A DNA stretch of 64,000 bases from Dactylonectria macrodidyma (Eukaryota; Ascomycota; Sordariomycetes; Hypocreales; Nectriaceae): assembly GCA_020744425.1 (NCBI GenBank), contig JAGMUV010000009.1, positions 1,612,001-1,676,000 on the forward strand, given 5' to 3'. Below are positions 1-8,598 of this stretch, piece by piece. A program made the position numbers and the translations under genes. The notes under the pieces are model-generated. The model ran no database searches. It had not been told where the DNA came from and worked only from the letters and a program-made list of their open reading frames with translations. The stretch's first letter is position 1; each line of letters starts with the position of its first letter.

Positions 1-780
1 CTTTGATCCCAATGCCTGTTCATCAGTGGCGGACTTCTTGCCGCCATTCTTTTTCCCGTTGTCTGGAGTTTGTTTCTTGCTTTTCGAAGGTGGGACATCA
101 GACTCAGACTCAGAGATCTCGGTGCTGTTGTTGTCGCTCGACTCTTTGGCACATTTCTTGCATCGTTTGCCTAGCCACTGTCTCCCATTCGCGCAGCGCT
201 GGCATTTACAAGTGGGATGCGGATTAGGGTCGTATTCGATTTCGGTGTCATCGCTAGAGAGATTTTGCTTTGTTTGTTGCTTCTTGCCTTTGAGAGCAGG
301 CTTGGACGTGTTGTTAGAGCTCTCAACCTCCGAATCGCTAACCTGACTGGGACTGGAGTCAGAAGTCTCAACTGGATCCGTACGAGGTCTCGACTTCTTC
401 AACGCCGACTTCTTGGGTGCATCTTTGGCGTTGTCTTCGAAGCGAACCTTTTTGACAGCTGAGTCTGGGTTGTCGGATGCAGTATCGTCAGATGCGGGAT
501 TGTCGGGTGTAGGGTTATTGGACGTGTGATTATCAGCCGCCGACGACCTGGCGTGGTTGAAGCCAACGTTGTTGTGAGCACGGTTGGTGCGCCCTGTTCT
601 GGGATAGGTGATCTTGAGAGTGTCTTCTTCAGATTCGTCGTCCGTGGTGACCTCAATTTTGACCACATCTCGGCGCCTGGGCCTCTTCTGCTCTGGAATT
701 GGCCCAAGAATGGATGGGATCGTGGTGCCGATTGCCCATTCGCAGAAATGCGAAGGGCCTGTAGCCTTACCGCGGGCCAT
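1..780 (-). CDS. Partial hypothetical protein, Ser/Asp/Lys-rich with a Cys cluster; runs off the left edge
   Basis: An uninterrupted minus-strand frame runs from an ATG at 780 to the first base of the window, 260 codons with no stop, so the 3' end is missing. The N-terminus (about residues 1-45) looks folded and contains an RPRRR basic patch. The rest is low-complexity and charged, with TSNN/TPDN/ASDD/ASDN-type repeats around residues 85-105 and many Ser-Asp-Glu runs. A compact cysteine cluster lies at residues 191, 193, 196, 207 and 210 (CxCxxC, then CxxC) and could bind zinc. Lys-rich stretches follow it. This is consistent with a nuclear or chromatin-associated protein, but I do not recognise the family and assign no function. 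The length of the open frame and the skewed amino-acid content support real coding. Confidence 0.6.
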   Translation of the reverse strand, partial: MARGKATGPSHFCEWAIGTTIPSILGPIPEQKRPRRRDVVKIEVTTDDESEEDTLKITYPRTGRTNRAHNNVGFNHARSSAADNHTSNNPTPDNPASDDTASDNPDSAVKKVRFEDNAKDAPKKSALKKSRPRTDPVETSDSSPSQVSDSEVESSNNTSKPALKGKKQQTKQNLSSDDTEIEYDPNPHPTCKCQRCANGRQWLGKRCKKCAKESSDNNSTEISESESDVPPSKSKKQTPDNGKKNGGKKSATDEQALGSK

Positions 781-1338
781 TTTTACAAATGAGTTTCGGT
801 CCGTCGGAAGCTATGGTGTCAAAAGATTCATGTCTTGAAATGAAGTGGTGAGAGATTGGGCTGGTGTGCCAGCTGCAAGTTTTGGTCTGTGGTGGTGGGT
901 GCCGAGAAGGTGAGAACAAGGCGAGGTGAAGTGAGCAAAGGTCAGGGAGGATGAAAGGCAGCCTATCGATGCTCATTCCACGACCAGTTTGCAAACACAA
1001 GCCGGGAAGTCTTGCTAATTGGTACAAAAAACGACTGGCAGCATCAAAAGTGTGCTAAAGTGGAAAGTTATTGCAAAAGAAGCAAGCTGCTGAGTCACGG
1101 GAAATCGGACAATAATTTATGGAGGTAGGTAAACAACCTAGGAAACATGGCAGGGACGAAACGATGGTAAATTTGCTTCCTTCCGATTTGGAACACAACA
1201 ACACTGAAGAAAGACGCCATCATAAAACCCATTCTTCATAAGCATCTACCACAAGCACCACCACAAGCAGCAACCACACGAATGCTCATGCATCGCCTCG
1301 ATGCGACCCCTCGCAACCGACCATCATGATATGGGTCC
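781..1338. other. Intergenic: promoter side of the edge gene and 3' side of dephospho-CoA kinase
   Basis: No credible coding frame. It holds the upstream region of the gene at the left edge and the 3' flank of the CoA gene. Both genes point left. Confidence 0.5.
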
Positions 1339-2163
1339 TCACAGCTTCCCCTTGAGATCCTGGCTCTGGGCTTCCCATCGCTTGTTAATCTGAACATTTT
1401 GGTAAAACCGCCACGCCGTCACCAAAACTGCCAGCGGTGGGCATCCCAGAAGTGCCCACGACCACCAGTCGGGATGCTCTCGCCGCATCTGAGCGAGAGC
1501 CGCCTTCAGCTGCTCGGCCAGCTCCTCGCGCGTACCGTCGTTCCATAGCACCGCACCCTTGCCCGCGCCTCGCTCCTCGGCCCTGCGCGCCTTCTCCCGC
1601 ACGTCCGTCTGGCTGCGCACGCGGTTCTCTGCGTCCTCGGCGCTCAAGTGCGGGTCTCGTGCGCGCAGCCGCTGCATCTGGATCGCCGGATCTCGTACGC
1701 CCACCACCACCGACACGCCGCAGAATCGGTCCAGCCCGCTCTCAAACAGCAGCGGGATATCGAGCACCACCGCCCAGTGGCCCCTCAGGTAGCAGCCGGC
1801 GACCTTCCTGAACATCTCCCATCGCACTGCCGGGTGCACAATGCCGTTGAGCACCTGTCGGTCCTTCTTGCGTTCCTCGCTGTCTCCAAAGATACGCCTG
1901 CCCAGCGCTGGTCGGTTTAGAGGCCTGCCCTTGCCGTTGGGGCCGTTTTCGGGCATGGTCTCTGATGCGTCCACGAGGAGGTCGGGCGTCGTGGGGCCAA
2001 AGTACTTCACGATGGCGTTGTAGCCACTGGTGCCGGGCTCCACGACCTGGCGCGCTATGATATCGGCATCCACGATGGGCAAGTTGTACGGCCCTGACGC
2101 GAGCATCGATGAGACAGTCGACTTGCCTGTGGCAATCGAACCCGTCAGCCCGATGAGAAGCAT
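1339..2163 (-). CDS. CAB5: Dephospho-CoA kinase (CoaE/CAB5 family)
   Basis: This enzyme phosphorylates the 3'-hydroxyl of the ribose of dephospho-CoA with ATP, the last step of CoA synthesis. The 274-residue protein starts with a P-loop (residues 8-16, GSIATGKST), followed by the family's VDAD substrate motif near residue 31. An ARQVVEPG segment and a DIPLLFESGL motif, typical of CoaE, come later. I chose the ATG at 2163 because it puts the P-loop directly at the N-terminus, as in the family. The same frame stays open upstream to 2334, but that 57-residue extension is not family-like. The C-terminus adds a hydrophobic segment (about residues 240-258, rich in W, L and V) beyond the kinase core. 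It could anchor the enzyme to a membrane, which is inference. There is no intron. The Harbinger element begins 278 bp upstream of the start codon. Confidence 0.93.
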   Translation of the reverse strand: MLLIGLTGSIATGKSTVSSMLASGPYNLPIVDADIIARQVVEPGTSGYNAIVKYFGPTTPDLLVDASETMPENGPNGKGRPLNRPALGRRIFGDSEERKKDRQVLNGIVHPAVRWEMFRKVAGCYLRGHWAVVLDIPLLFESGLDRFCGVSVVVGVRDPAIQMQRLRARDPHLSAEDAENRVRSQTDVREKARRAEERGAGKGAVLWNDGTREELAEQLKAALAQMRREHPDWWSWALLGCPPLAVLVTAWRFYQNVQINKRWEAQSQDLKGKL

Positions 2164-2441
2164 GATTGAATGTTGAAATACTGGGCTGGCTTCTAGATGA
2201 TTTTGGTTGTGTATTGACGAGACGAATATCACCGACGTTGTCGTCGGGAAGGACTTAATGGAGATGATCTGATGCTTGTCGCTGTAACCATGTGGGATGA
2301 TGCAATTACCGAGGATGCGCACGGCCTCTACCAACCTCCATCGGCCATAAGTTATTTAGTCTGGGGAAGGGCCCGTTTTGAGCCGCACCAACATTCGACG
2401 ACACAGATCGGCTAATCAAGGTTAGATGAAAGTCCATTAAA

Positions 2442-2470
2442 AGGCCCTGATCGGCGACGCCGGACTGAGA
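2442..2470 (+). repeat. Left terminal inverted repeat of the Harbinger element
   Basis: The first 16 bases are identical to the reverse complement of the right end. Over 29 bases there are three mismatches. It lies 278 bp upstream of the dephospho-CoA kinase start. Confidence 0.9.
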
Positions 2471-2716
2471 GACCGCCGACAGGCGAAGTGACTTTCTGGT
2501 GCATAAATTAGTGGGACTTCTACCATCCCACCTTTCTGCCTTACCCGTCTAGCCCATTCCAACCGACCGATTCACTGCCTTTGACCCCATCGTAGCCTCG
2601 CGACTGCAGATTCCTGGACTTGTGGTGACCCTTGTGACAACCAAGACGTAACGTTAGCCAAAGGGACTTCCAAACGCATACAATTCCTCACCAAATCGGC
2701 CGTGCCTCCTGCCACG

Positions 2717-3671
2717 ATGCCGACACGCCCGTCCGCCACCCCTGCAGACCACCACACCACAGGCGAAATCCACGAATTCGAAGGGTTGGCGATGGCACAA
2801 GGACCAGACCCTGTTCTTCATCGCGCTGCTAGTCGAGGCACGGAATGAGAATAAGCTCAAGAGCAAGAAAAATTCGATTATTCGGGGCGTATTCGAGGAG
2901 TTCCTAGTACCGTTTCATCAGCGGTTTCCTAGCCAAAAGTGGGTAGTCAAGACTCTTGAAAGCAAATACCGTATAATCCGTGATTTTTGGAGGGTATTCC
3001 GCGAGATGGCAGACACCTCTGGCACCACATACAACGAGGAAAATGGGAAATTGGCGATGAGTGATGCAAATGAGGCTACCTTCAAAGAGAAGTACCCCAA
3101 GGTCGCAAAATAGTGCCTCCAAGGTGGCCTGTTGATCGGGGATGACATCGACTTCAGCAGCTACGAGCTGATATTCTCAGAGGACCTTCCCGCGGGCGGG
3201 ATGGTCCTTGAAGCCGGCGATGACGAGGATTTCAGACAGCAGGAAAACCGTGACTCACTCGAGGAGGATCCATTCGCGATCGACAGCGAGGATAACGGCG
3301 GTGATGCTGCCACTCAAATAGACGGCGGCGAGGATGATAGTGACGACAACGGCAGCGAGGATAACGTTGAGTTGCTGTCATCCATCCCTAGGACCCCAGT
3401 TGCAACCGGGTCCTCGCAGAAGGGAAAGCGTGCCCGTTCTTCATCGCAGTTCTCGTCAAATCCCGGCCCGTCATTCTCTTCGAAGAGGAAGAAGGTAGTT
3501 GCCGGCAACATGACGCCGGATGACATGAAGGAGCTATTCCCAGCTGAAACGAATCATCTGCATCAGGTCTCGAAGAGTGTTACGGGCGCTGAAGACCTGG
3601 AAACCGCAGTTAGTAGCTGTATGAGGAATGCCGCTCTTGGGGAGGAATTTCGGCCGCCCTACGCATCATAA
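2717..3671 (+). pseudogene. Myb/SANT-like DNA-binding accessory gene of the Harbinger element, inactivated
   Basis: The frame beginning near 2760 encodes a Myb/SANT-like domain: W-R-W at 2787, then DQTLFFIALLVEAR, KWVVKTLESKYRIIRDFW, and a G..Y.....KL pattern. In Harbinger elements this partner protein binds the termini and helps the transposase enter the nucleus. An in-frame TAG at 3111-3113 interrupts it just after KYPKVAK. The frame then continues into an acidic Asp/Glu/Ser-rich tail (3132-3671) with a basic KRKK patch. The only nearby ATG (2717) is in another frame, so the N-terminus is also displaced, by a frameshift or an unrecognised intron. Relatives usually extend further at the C-terminus. 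The three signs together favour a dead gene. Confidence 0.75.
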
Positions 3672-4283
3672 CCTGGCTGAGAGCTGACCCATTAAATCCA
3701 GTGATTTGGAATTTGATGAGATCAATAGAGAATAAGCAGGCATTCATAGAGGATTCAGAATACGGCATAAACCAGCTGTTCGAAGCGTCATCATGAAATG
3801 CAGAGATATAGGTAGGAAGTTAGGTTGTTGGTGTTGAAGCTGTGAGAGGTTATGAAATAGCTGACTAGTGGGGGTTTAATTGGGTGGAGGCGGGGGGGTT
3901 GGAGGGGTTGTGGTGGAAGCTATAGCCTTCTGTGTAGTTTGACGCATCTAATTCCATGAATAATTCCATCAAATACTAAGAAATTACTATGTAAAAGATG
4001 GCTAAGAAAGAGAATTGCTACTTCTAAAAAATTCATGCACGTTGAAGCCACAACAGCTGGCTGCCACTGGCGGCTGCATATATCATTCTATCGTAGCCTA
4101 GCAAACCTAGAGACCTAAACCTCTCTCTCACAACATCACGACCTACTATTCTGCTTCATAATTCTCCCACAACCAGCCTGCGACGGCATTTTGCAGCTAT
4201 TTTCCTAATAATCGAGTCACGATCCTATCGCACCGTTTTCCCGCTATTCTAAGAGCTTCACGTTCCTCGGGCTCAAGGGCAAT
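3672..4283. other. Non-coding interior of the Harbinger element between the convergent genes
   Basis: No coding frame. It contains a G-rich run near 3888-3915 and an AT-rich stretch near 3950-4040. It probably carries the 3' ends of the two element genes. Confidence 0.5.
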
Positions 4284-5368
4284 CTATCTCGCTCGTCTCT
4301 CCTCATGTGGCTCGACCCCGGCTAACTGAATGAAGTTATATAGACCCGTCACTGCGTACACGATCTTAACCTGGTCGAGGAAGCAATATTCTGCTGCACT
4401 TGACCGGATGACCTTCCATTGGCGCTTACAACGCCCAAATATGTGCTCTACAGTCGTGCGAAGTCGGGCATGATGTAGGTTGTATAATTCCTTTGGATTA
4501 CTGGGATTTTGGCTGACATCTCTCCAATCTTGCAGGTGGTATAAAATGCGAGGAAATGGCAGCATAATACCTCGACGCAAGCCAAAGCCAGCATCACCAA
4601 GATAAAATCGACCGACCGGAATCTTGAAGTTCTTTGTAAATGCAACCCGGATCAACGAAGCGTCATTTATCGACCCCTCCGCGCCCGCAAGCACATACAA
4701 AAAGCGTCCCTCGAAGTCAACTGCCGCAAATACGTTCTGACTGACTGCATTCTTCCTGGTCCAAAATCTCTTCTGCAACCGCACCGGCACATGTGCCGCT
4801 ATGTGCGTGCCGTCAACAGCACCAACTGCACCACTGAACTGCATGAAATTGGGGTTGAATTCAACTAGGAGAGACAGGTCCTTCCGCTCTGGCTGACGAA
4901 CAAAACGGGGATGTAAAGCCTCATTGGATCGATGAGCTGGTGGAATACTGACGAGACCGTGCTTTGGCTCACTAGGAAGCGATATGCTGTGTTTCTCTGA
5001 GGCTCATTGTACGCAAATAGCCACAGGAAAATGAGGACCTTCAGCTCCAACTTCATGTATCGTGTGGAGGCTGCTGTGGTGTTGATACGCAACCACCGGC
5101 AGAGGTCGAAAAACAGTGCCATTTCTAGTCGAAAGAGGTGCTTGAACATTATGTCAGGAGCATCAACAACCTGCTCATAGAAGTCAGCTGCCGCAAGCCA
5201 GTCAAAGTTACGTCTCGGTGTGTTCTTTTAGCGCTTATCTTCTCTGACAACTGCCCAGACAAATGCTAATACACAAATGGCCTTGCGGAAGTCCTCGTCA
5301 TAGTCATCTTCGATCACGAGCCTCGTCACGAAGTCAGTATCGAGCCCCAATACCGCTGTGGTCGTCAT
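4284..5368 (-). pseudogene. Harbinger transposase-derived nuclease (DDE_Tnp_4 type), inactivated
   Basis: Read from the ATG at 5368, the protein has the N-terminal helical region of PIF transposases (DFYEQVV..., then FKHLFRLEMALFFDLC). A nuclease core follows with the three acidic sites: D in GAVDGTHI, D in YLGDAGF, and E in TTVEHIFGRCKRQW. The enzyme would cut the element out and join it to TWA targets. Two lesions break it. An in-frame TAA lies at 5228-5230, 46 codons after the start. A shift of reading frame occurs near 4905-4925, where the upstream frame (ending at a stop at 4865) must change to the frame that carries the catalytic core. No intron signals explain the shift. The catalytic half itself is open from about 4905 to 4284. 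Confidence 0.85.
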
Positions 5369-5640
5369 CTTCGTGGTGTTGAAAGGAGAGATAGCCTCGC
5401 GCGATGTGAGAGATAGGGCGCGGCGGCTATCTCAACACCCCTGTTTCTTGGCATCTATGCAGTATTTGGTGTTGTAAGCGGTCCCTGCTAGCCTGGTACA
5501 TTGGTGACAGGAGCCAAAGTCACGAATCTGATATTTGTGCAATTGCGACGGTTGGTCCTCCTTTGTGCACCGGATTTACAGTGCTAATCGGGGAAGGCGG
5601 CGTCTTGGCGCTGTTTTATGCAGTTAGATTTGCGTCGAAC

Positions 5641-5669
5641 TCTCTGTCCGACTTCGCCGATCAGGGCCT
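5641..5669 (-). repeat. Right terminal inverted repeat of the Harbinger element
   Basis: Reverse complement of the left end (26 of 29 matches). The flanking genomic sequence begins TAAGC. Confidence 0.9.
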
Positions 5670-6212
5670 AAGCAAGCCATAGCAGGATAAGTCATTTATA
5701 GTAGTGTATGTTGCTCAATGCTAGGATCGTTCACCTCCAAACCATGGGCAATTTTTTCTGCAAAGTGCCCTAGGCAAGATCGTGAGCTCATTCCCTACGA
5801 AACCAATTTTGACCGAGCACATCCATCCACTCAACCGCCATTCACAAGAATGGCCCTTGTCCAACCTGATGTAACACAGCATAGCCGAGAGTTATCGTCC
5901 TGTTCTCGGCTTAGCTTTGAGCTTTGGATGCCCTTCAATACTTGCCACCCCACGTACCTGGTACTTGGAAGTATCTCAAGAATTGGCCAAATTAAGCGGA
6001 AGCCTCGTGAAAGCAAACTATCTCATACTGTCAATTTGCAAGTCTCTAGTAGGTATGTTCTTGACTTACATGTATAGTAACACACAGAGGAGGGTGGTTC
6101 AGGCTCGTGAAATTTGTGAAACTTGTGCGACGACGGATCGCTGCGGGCATCAATTAACCATGAGCAGACAGCGAAATAGCAACGCTCAAACTCACCAGGC
6201 GGGCTTCGGAGA
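5670..6212. other. Intergenic, 3' flank of the 412-aa gene
   Basis: No supported gene. Short overlapping open frames on both strands show no motif or codon pattern I trust. Confidence 0.5.
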
Positions 6213-7637
6213 CTAAGAGGGCAGTCGGACAGCGTAGAACCAGCCCTCGTTGGTCACGAACCAACGGATCTCGCCCATGTTATCAATTGAATATCGGTTG
6301 CGCTGAGTCCAGTTCCCGTCAACTTCGCGCACAAAATAAAAACGGTTGGGGTCATCATCAGAGGGCTTGAAGTCCTGTGGCTCATAGAGACCGTTCGCAA
6401 TGGCAAACTTGATCTGATGCAGAGTCTCTTCGCCAGCCGTGCGTCCAACTCCAGCAACTTCGGGGATATGGCCAGTATTACCTGCAATGACGGGGAACCC
6501 TGGGTTCACAGCAGCACCGGCTGGGAGGCCGACAGCGGGCATACCCGCCATTGGAACGAACTGAGGCATTAATTGCGGCTGGTTGTTCACCATGACGGGC
6601 TGCTGTCCCATGACCGGTTGCTGTATCATGTACGGTTGCTGGGCGATGACATAGCTGCCCTGTGTTGCCTGGGGAGGCATGACACCGAGGGCTGGCTGCT
6701 GCTGCAAATGAAAGTTAGCACAGTGTCTAATGGAGTTCTGGCTGGGTGAGTTGGTGACAAAGCGCTCGTAAAATGCTGCAAAGTGGAACTCGCTGAATCA
6801 CTCGACCCCGAATAAAATCAACCAAGGAAATTGGCAGCCAAAGAAAAAGGGGGGAGGGGAACATCAAAAACTAGCAGCTCTACTTGCATAGCTGGTGTAG
6901 CCGTTGAGATAGAAAGTCTTTGGGAGGATGACGGTTGTGCAGGCAGCGATCGGGTAGACAGGGGCAGAAACAAACTGAACAGAAGGGTAACGGACATGAA
7001 CACCAGGGAAGAGGCCCCCGTCATGGCGAGGCACGTAGACGTGAGGAATGGGGCCAAACGTCGTGTCTGGGACAGGAGGCTGAAAGTGCACCCCAGTAGG
7101 AGGAGGAGCGGAGTTCTGATAGTCGCCCATATTTGCTTGCGGTGGTTGCTGGTGAAGACCGATGTAGGTGACGGGTGCAGATGGCTGAGGGAAAGCTGTG
7201 GGAGGAAACTGAGGCGAAGTGACCAAAACTTGCGGGTTTTGTGGTGGTGGCTGTTGATGTTGTTGGAGCGTGGCGTAGTTCCAAGTGCGAGGCAGCTGGT
7301 GACTGATGCTCTGCGACGGGTCGAGCCCTGTGTGCCACTGTAAGTGGCTGGTGGGTGCCTGGCCAACCTGAGGGAAGCTCGTAGGCGTGGGATCGACCTC
7401 GCCACTGTTGCCGTTCTTGAGGATGCCACGGTTCTGGGTGCAAAAGCCGCCACTAGGAGAGTTGGCGGTGGTGAAGCCGGTGGGTTTGCTGCCGTAGGTG
7501 GTACTTCGATCCGCATAGGAAGAGGGCACGTTGTCTTCAGAGTCAAAGTGCACTTGGCAAATTTCCGGAGTTTTGTAGCGACGGGGTGACTTGGGAGACT
7601 TGAACTCGGTCGCGCCTGCACCGGGAGTCGAGGGCAT
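6213..7637 (-). CDS. Hypothetical Pro/Gln-rich protein with a compact conserved-looking C-terminal domain (412 aa, GC-AG intron)
   Basis: Two exons: 7637-6888 (250 codons) and 6701-6213. The N-terminal two thirds are rich in Pro, Gln, Ser and Thr (PQ runs, YIGLHQQPPQ, PPVPDTTFG). They continue into a Gln/Pro/Met-rich linker of QQPVM-type repeats, and look disordered. The last 80 residues or so look folded, with GEETLHQIKFAIANGLYEPQ, RFYFVREVDGNWTQRNRY and IRWFVTNEGWFYAVRL. That is an aromatic, charged segment unlike the rest. The only phase-compatible donor next to a good acceptor is GCAAGT at 6887. The acceptor is TTTGCAG ending at 6702, with a TGCTAAC branch site. This gives a 186-nt GC-AG intron. 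The nearby GT donor (GTAGAG at 6883) is out of phase. Function unknown. Confidence 0.7.
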
Positions 7638-7722
7638 CTTTCCTCTTTTTTTGCGGGTGTGGTGGAAAAGAGGGAAGGGGAAACCGAAACTCGGCCGTGA
7701 TTCAGGGAAGGAGGCCGTGGAC

Positions 7723-8403
7723 CTAAGATCTCGAGTGCACGAACACTATGCGTGCTTCGAAGATGCAGGAAGCAGAAGTTGTGCGAGCTACTTCAGGGTG
7801 TGGTATTTTGAAGAGCCTGTGTCCCGAGCCGTGTGCCAGTGTGCAAGAGTTCGAGTGTCTGAACAAGGTTCCGCAAAACATGTCAAGATAAACAAGGACC
7901 AAAATAGAGGACCCAATGAGAGATGGCTGACCATCGAGGGTCGGCTGCGACTTCGCTTTCGTCTCGAGGAATGCCCCCAAACGCAACGGTACGCATCCAC
8001 CAGACGCGTGCCAGTTCCGGCAAGTCGTTTGCAAATTCTCATGCACATCGAAATAAAAATGAAAAACAAGCTGAATCAAGAAAACACGCGCACTCACAAT
8101 CGTTTGCAGGGCCCAATCGTGGCCATCGTGCACCCAAACCGACTGCTCGGGCAACTTGTTCAACTTATCCAGGGGGTCTTCGAACTTCGACCAACTCCAA
8201 GGGAAACACGGCAGGCACATTTTTGACGGATTCTTCTGTACCAGTCTGGTGGCTAGACTCAAGGATGGCTCTTGGGCTGGCAGCTGGGAAAATGTCACTC
8301 GGTCGTTGCGCAGTGGCAGGGTTGTTGTAGAAGGGACGTTGAGGTCTAGCACCACTTTCAACACAGCAAAAATATGGATGTGAGCAGGGCCCGAAAACAG
8401 CAC
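7723..8403 (-). CDS. Doubtful open frame; 8220-8098 looks like a real small exon
   Basis: A 226-codon minus-strand frame lies between two better-supported genes. Only its middle is persuasive. From an internal ATG at 8220 it reads MCLPCFPWSWSKF, LDKLNKLPEQSVWVHDG and HDWALQTI. It then meets a strong donor (GTGAGT at 8097) in phase 0. The sequence after that donor is less protein-like. Possibilities are a small spliced gene whose second exon I cannot place, a 5' leader exon of the gene starting at 7637, or chance. I give it low confidence as drawn. Confidence 0.22.
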   Translation of the reverse strand: MLFSGPAHIHIFAVLKVVLDLNVPSTTTLPLRNDRVTFSQLPAQEPSLSLATRLVQKNPSKMCLPCFPWSWSKFEDPLDKLNKLPEQSVWVHDGHDWALQTIVSARVFLIQLVFHFYFDVHENLQTTCRNWHASGGCVPLRLGAFLETKAKSQPTLDGQPSLIGSSILVLVYLDMFCGTLFRHSNSCTLAHGSGHRLFKIPHPEVARTTSASCIFEARIVFVHSRS

Positions 8404-8598
8404 TGTAACTACATCACTCCGAAGTTCATTCCAATCAAAACTTTCAGCTTCTTACATCATGCATATTCCAGTTCGGTCAGCTACTCGTCTGTGCGACAAT
8501 CGCATCCTTCAGTTAGCCTCCTCCATCACCTAAGCCCAGCGGGCTACACGTGTGACAACGATACACACCACAACGCACAACTAAGTCGGCCTAGCACA

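Larger units (their letters stand above)
2442..5669. mobile_element. PIF/Harbinger-type DNA transposon, complete ends, both genes broken
   Basis: The element is bounded by terminal inverted repeats at 2442-2470 and 5641-5669. They match at 26 of 29 positions and begin AGGCCCTGATCGGCGA at each end. Between them lie the two genes expected of the superfamily: a Myb/SANT-like DNA-binding gene (plus) and a DDE nuclease (minus), converging tail to tail. Harbinger elements make 3-bp target duplications (TWA). Here TAA flanks the right end directly (5669-5671) and occurs two bases outside the left end (2438-2440), so the exact duplication is uncertain. Both genes carry stops and frame breaks, so this copy cannot move by itself. 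It could still be mobilised by transposase from an intact relative. Confidence 0.9.

Noticed and set aside
3132..3671. Separate acidic gene starting after the TAG in the Harbinger element
   Set aside because: It is in the same frame as the Myb-like domain and continues it; no ATG at its start.
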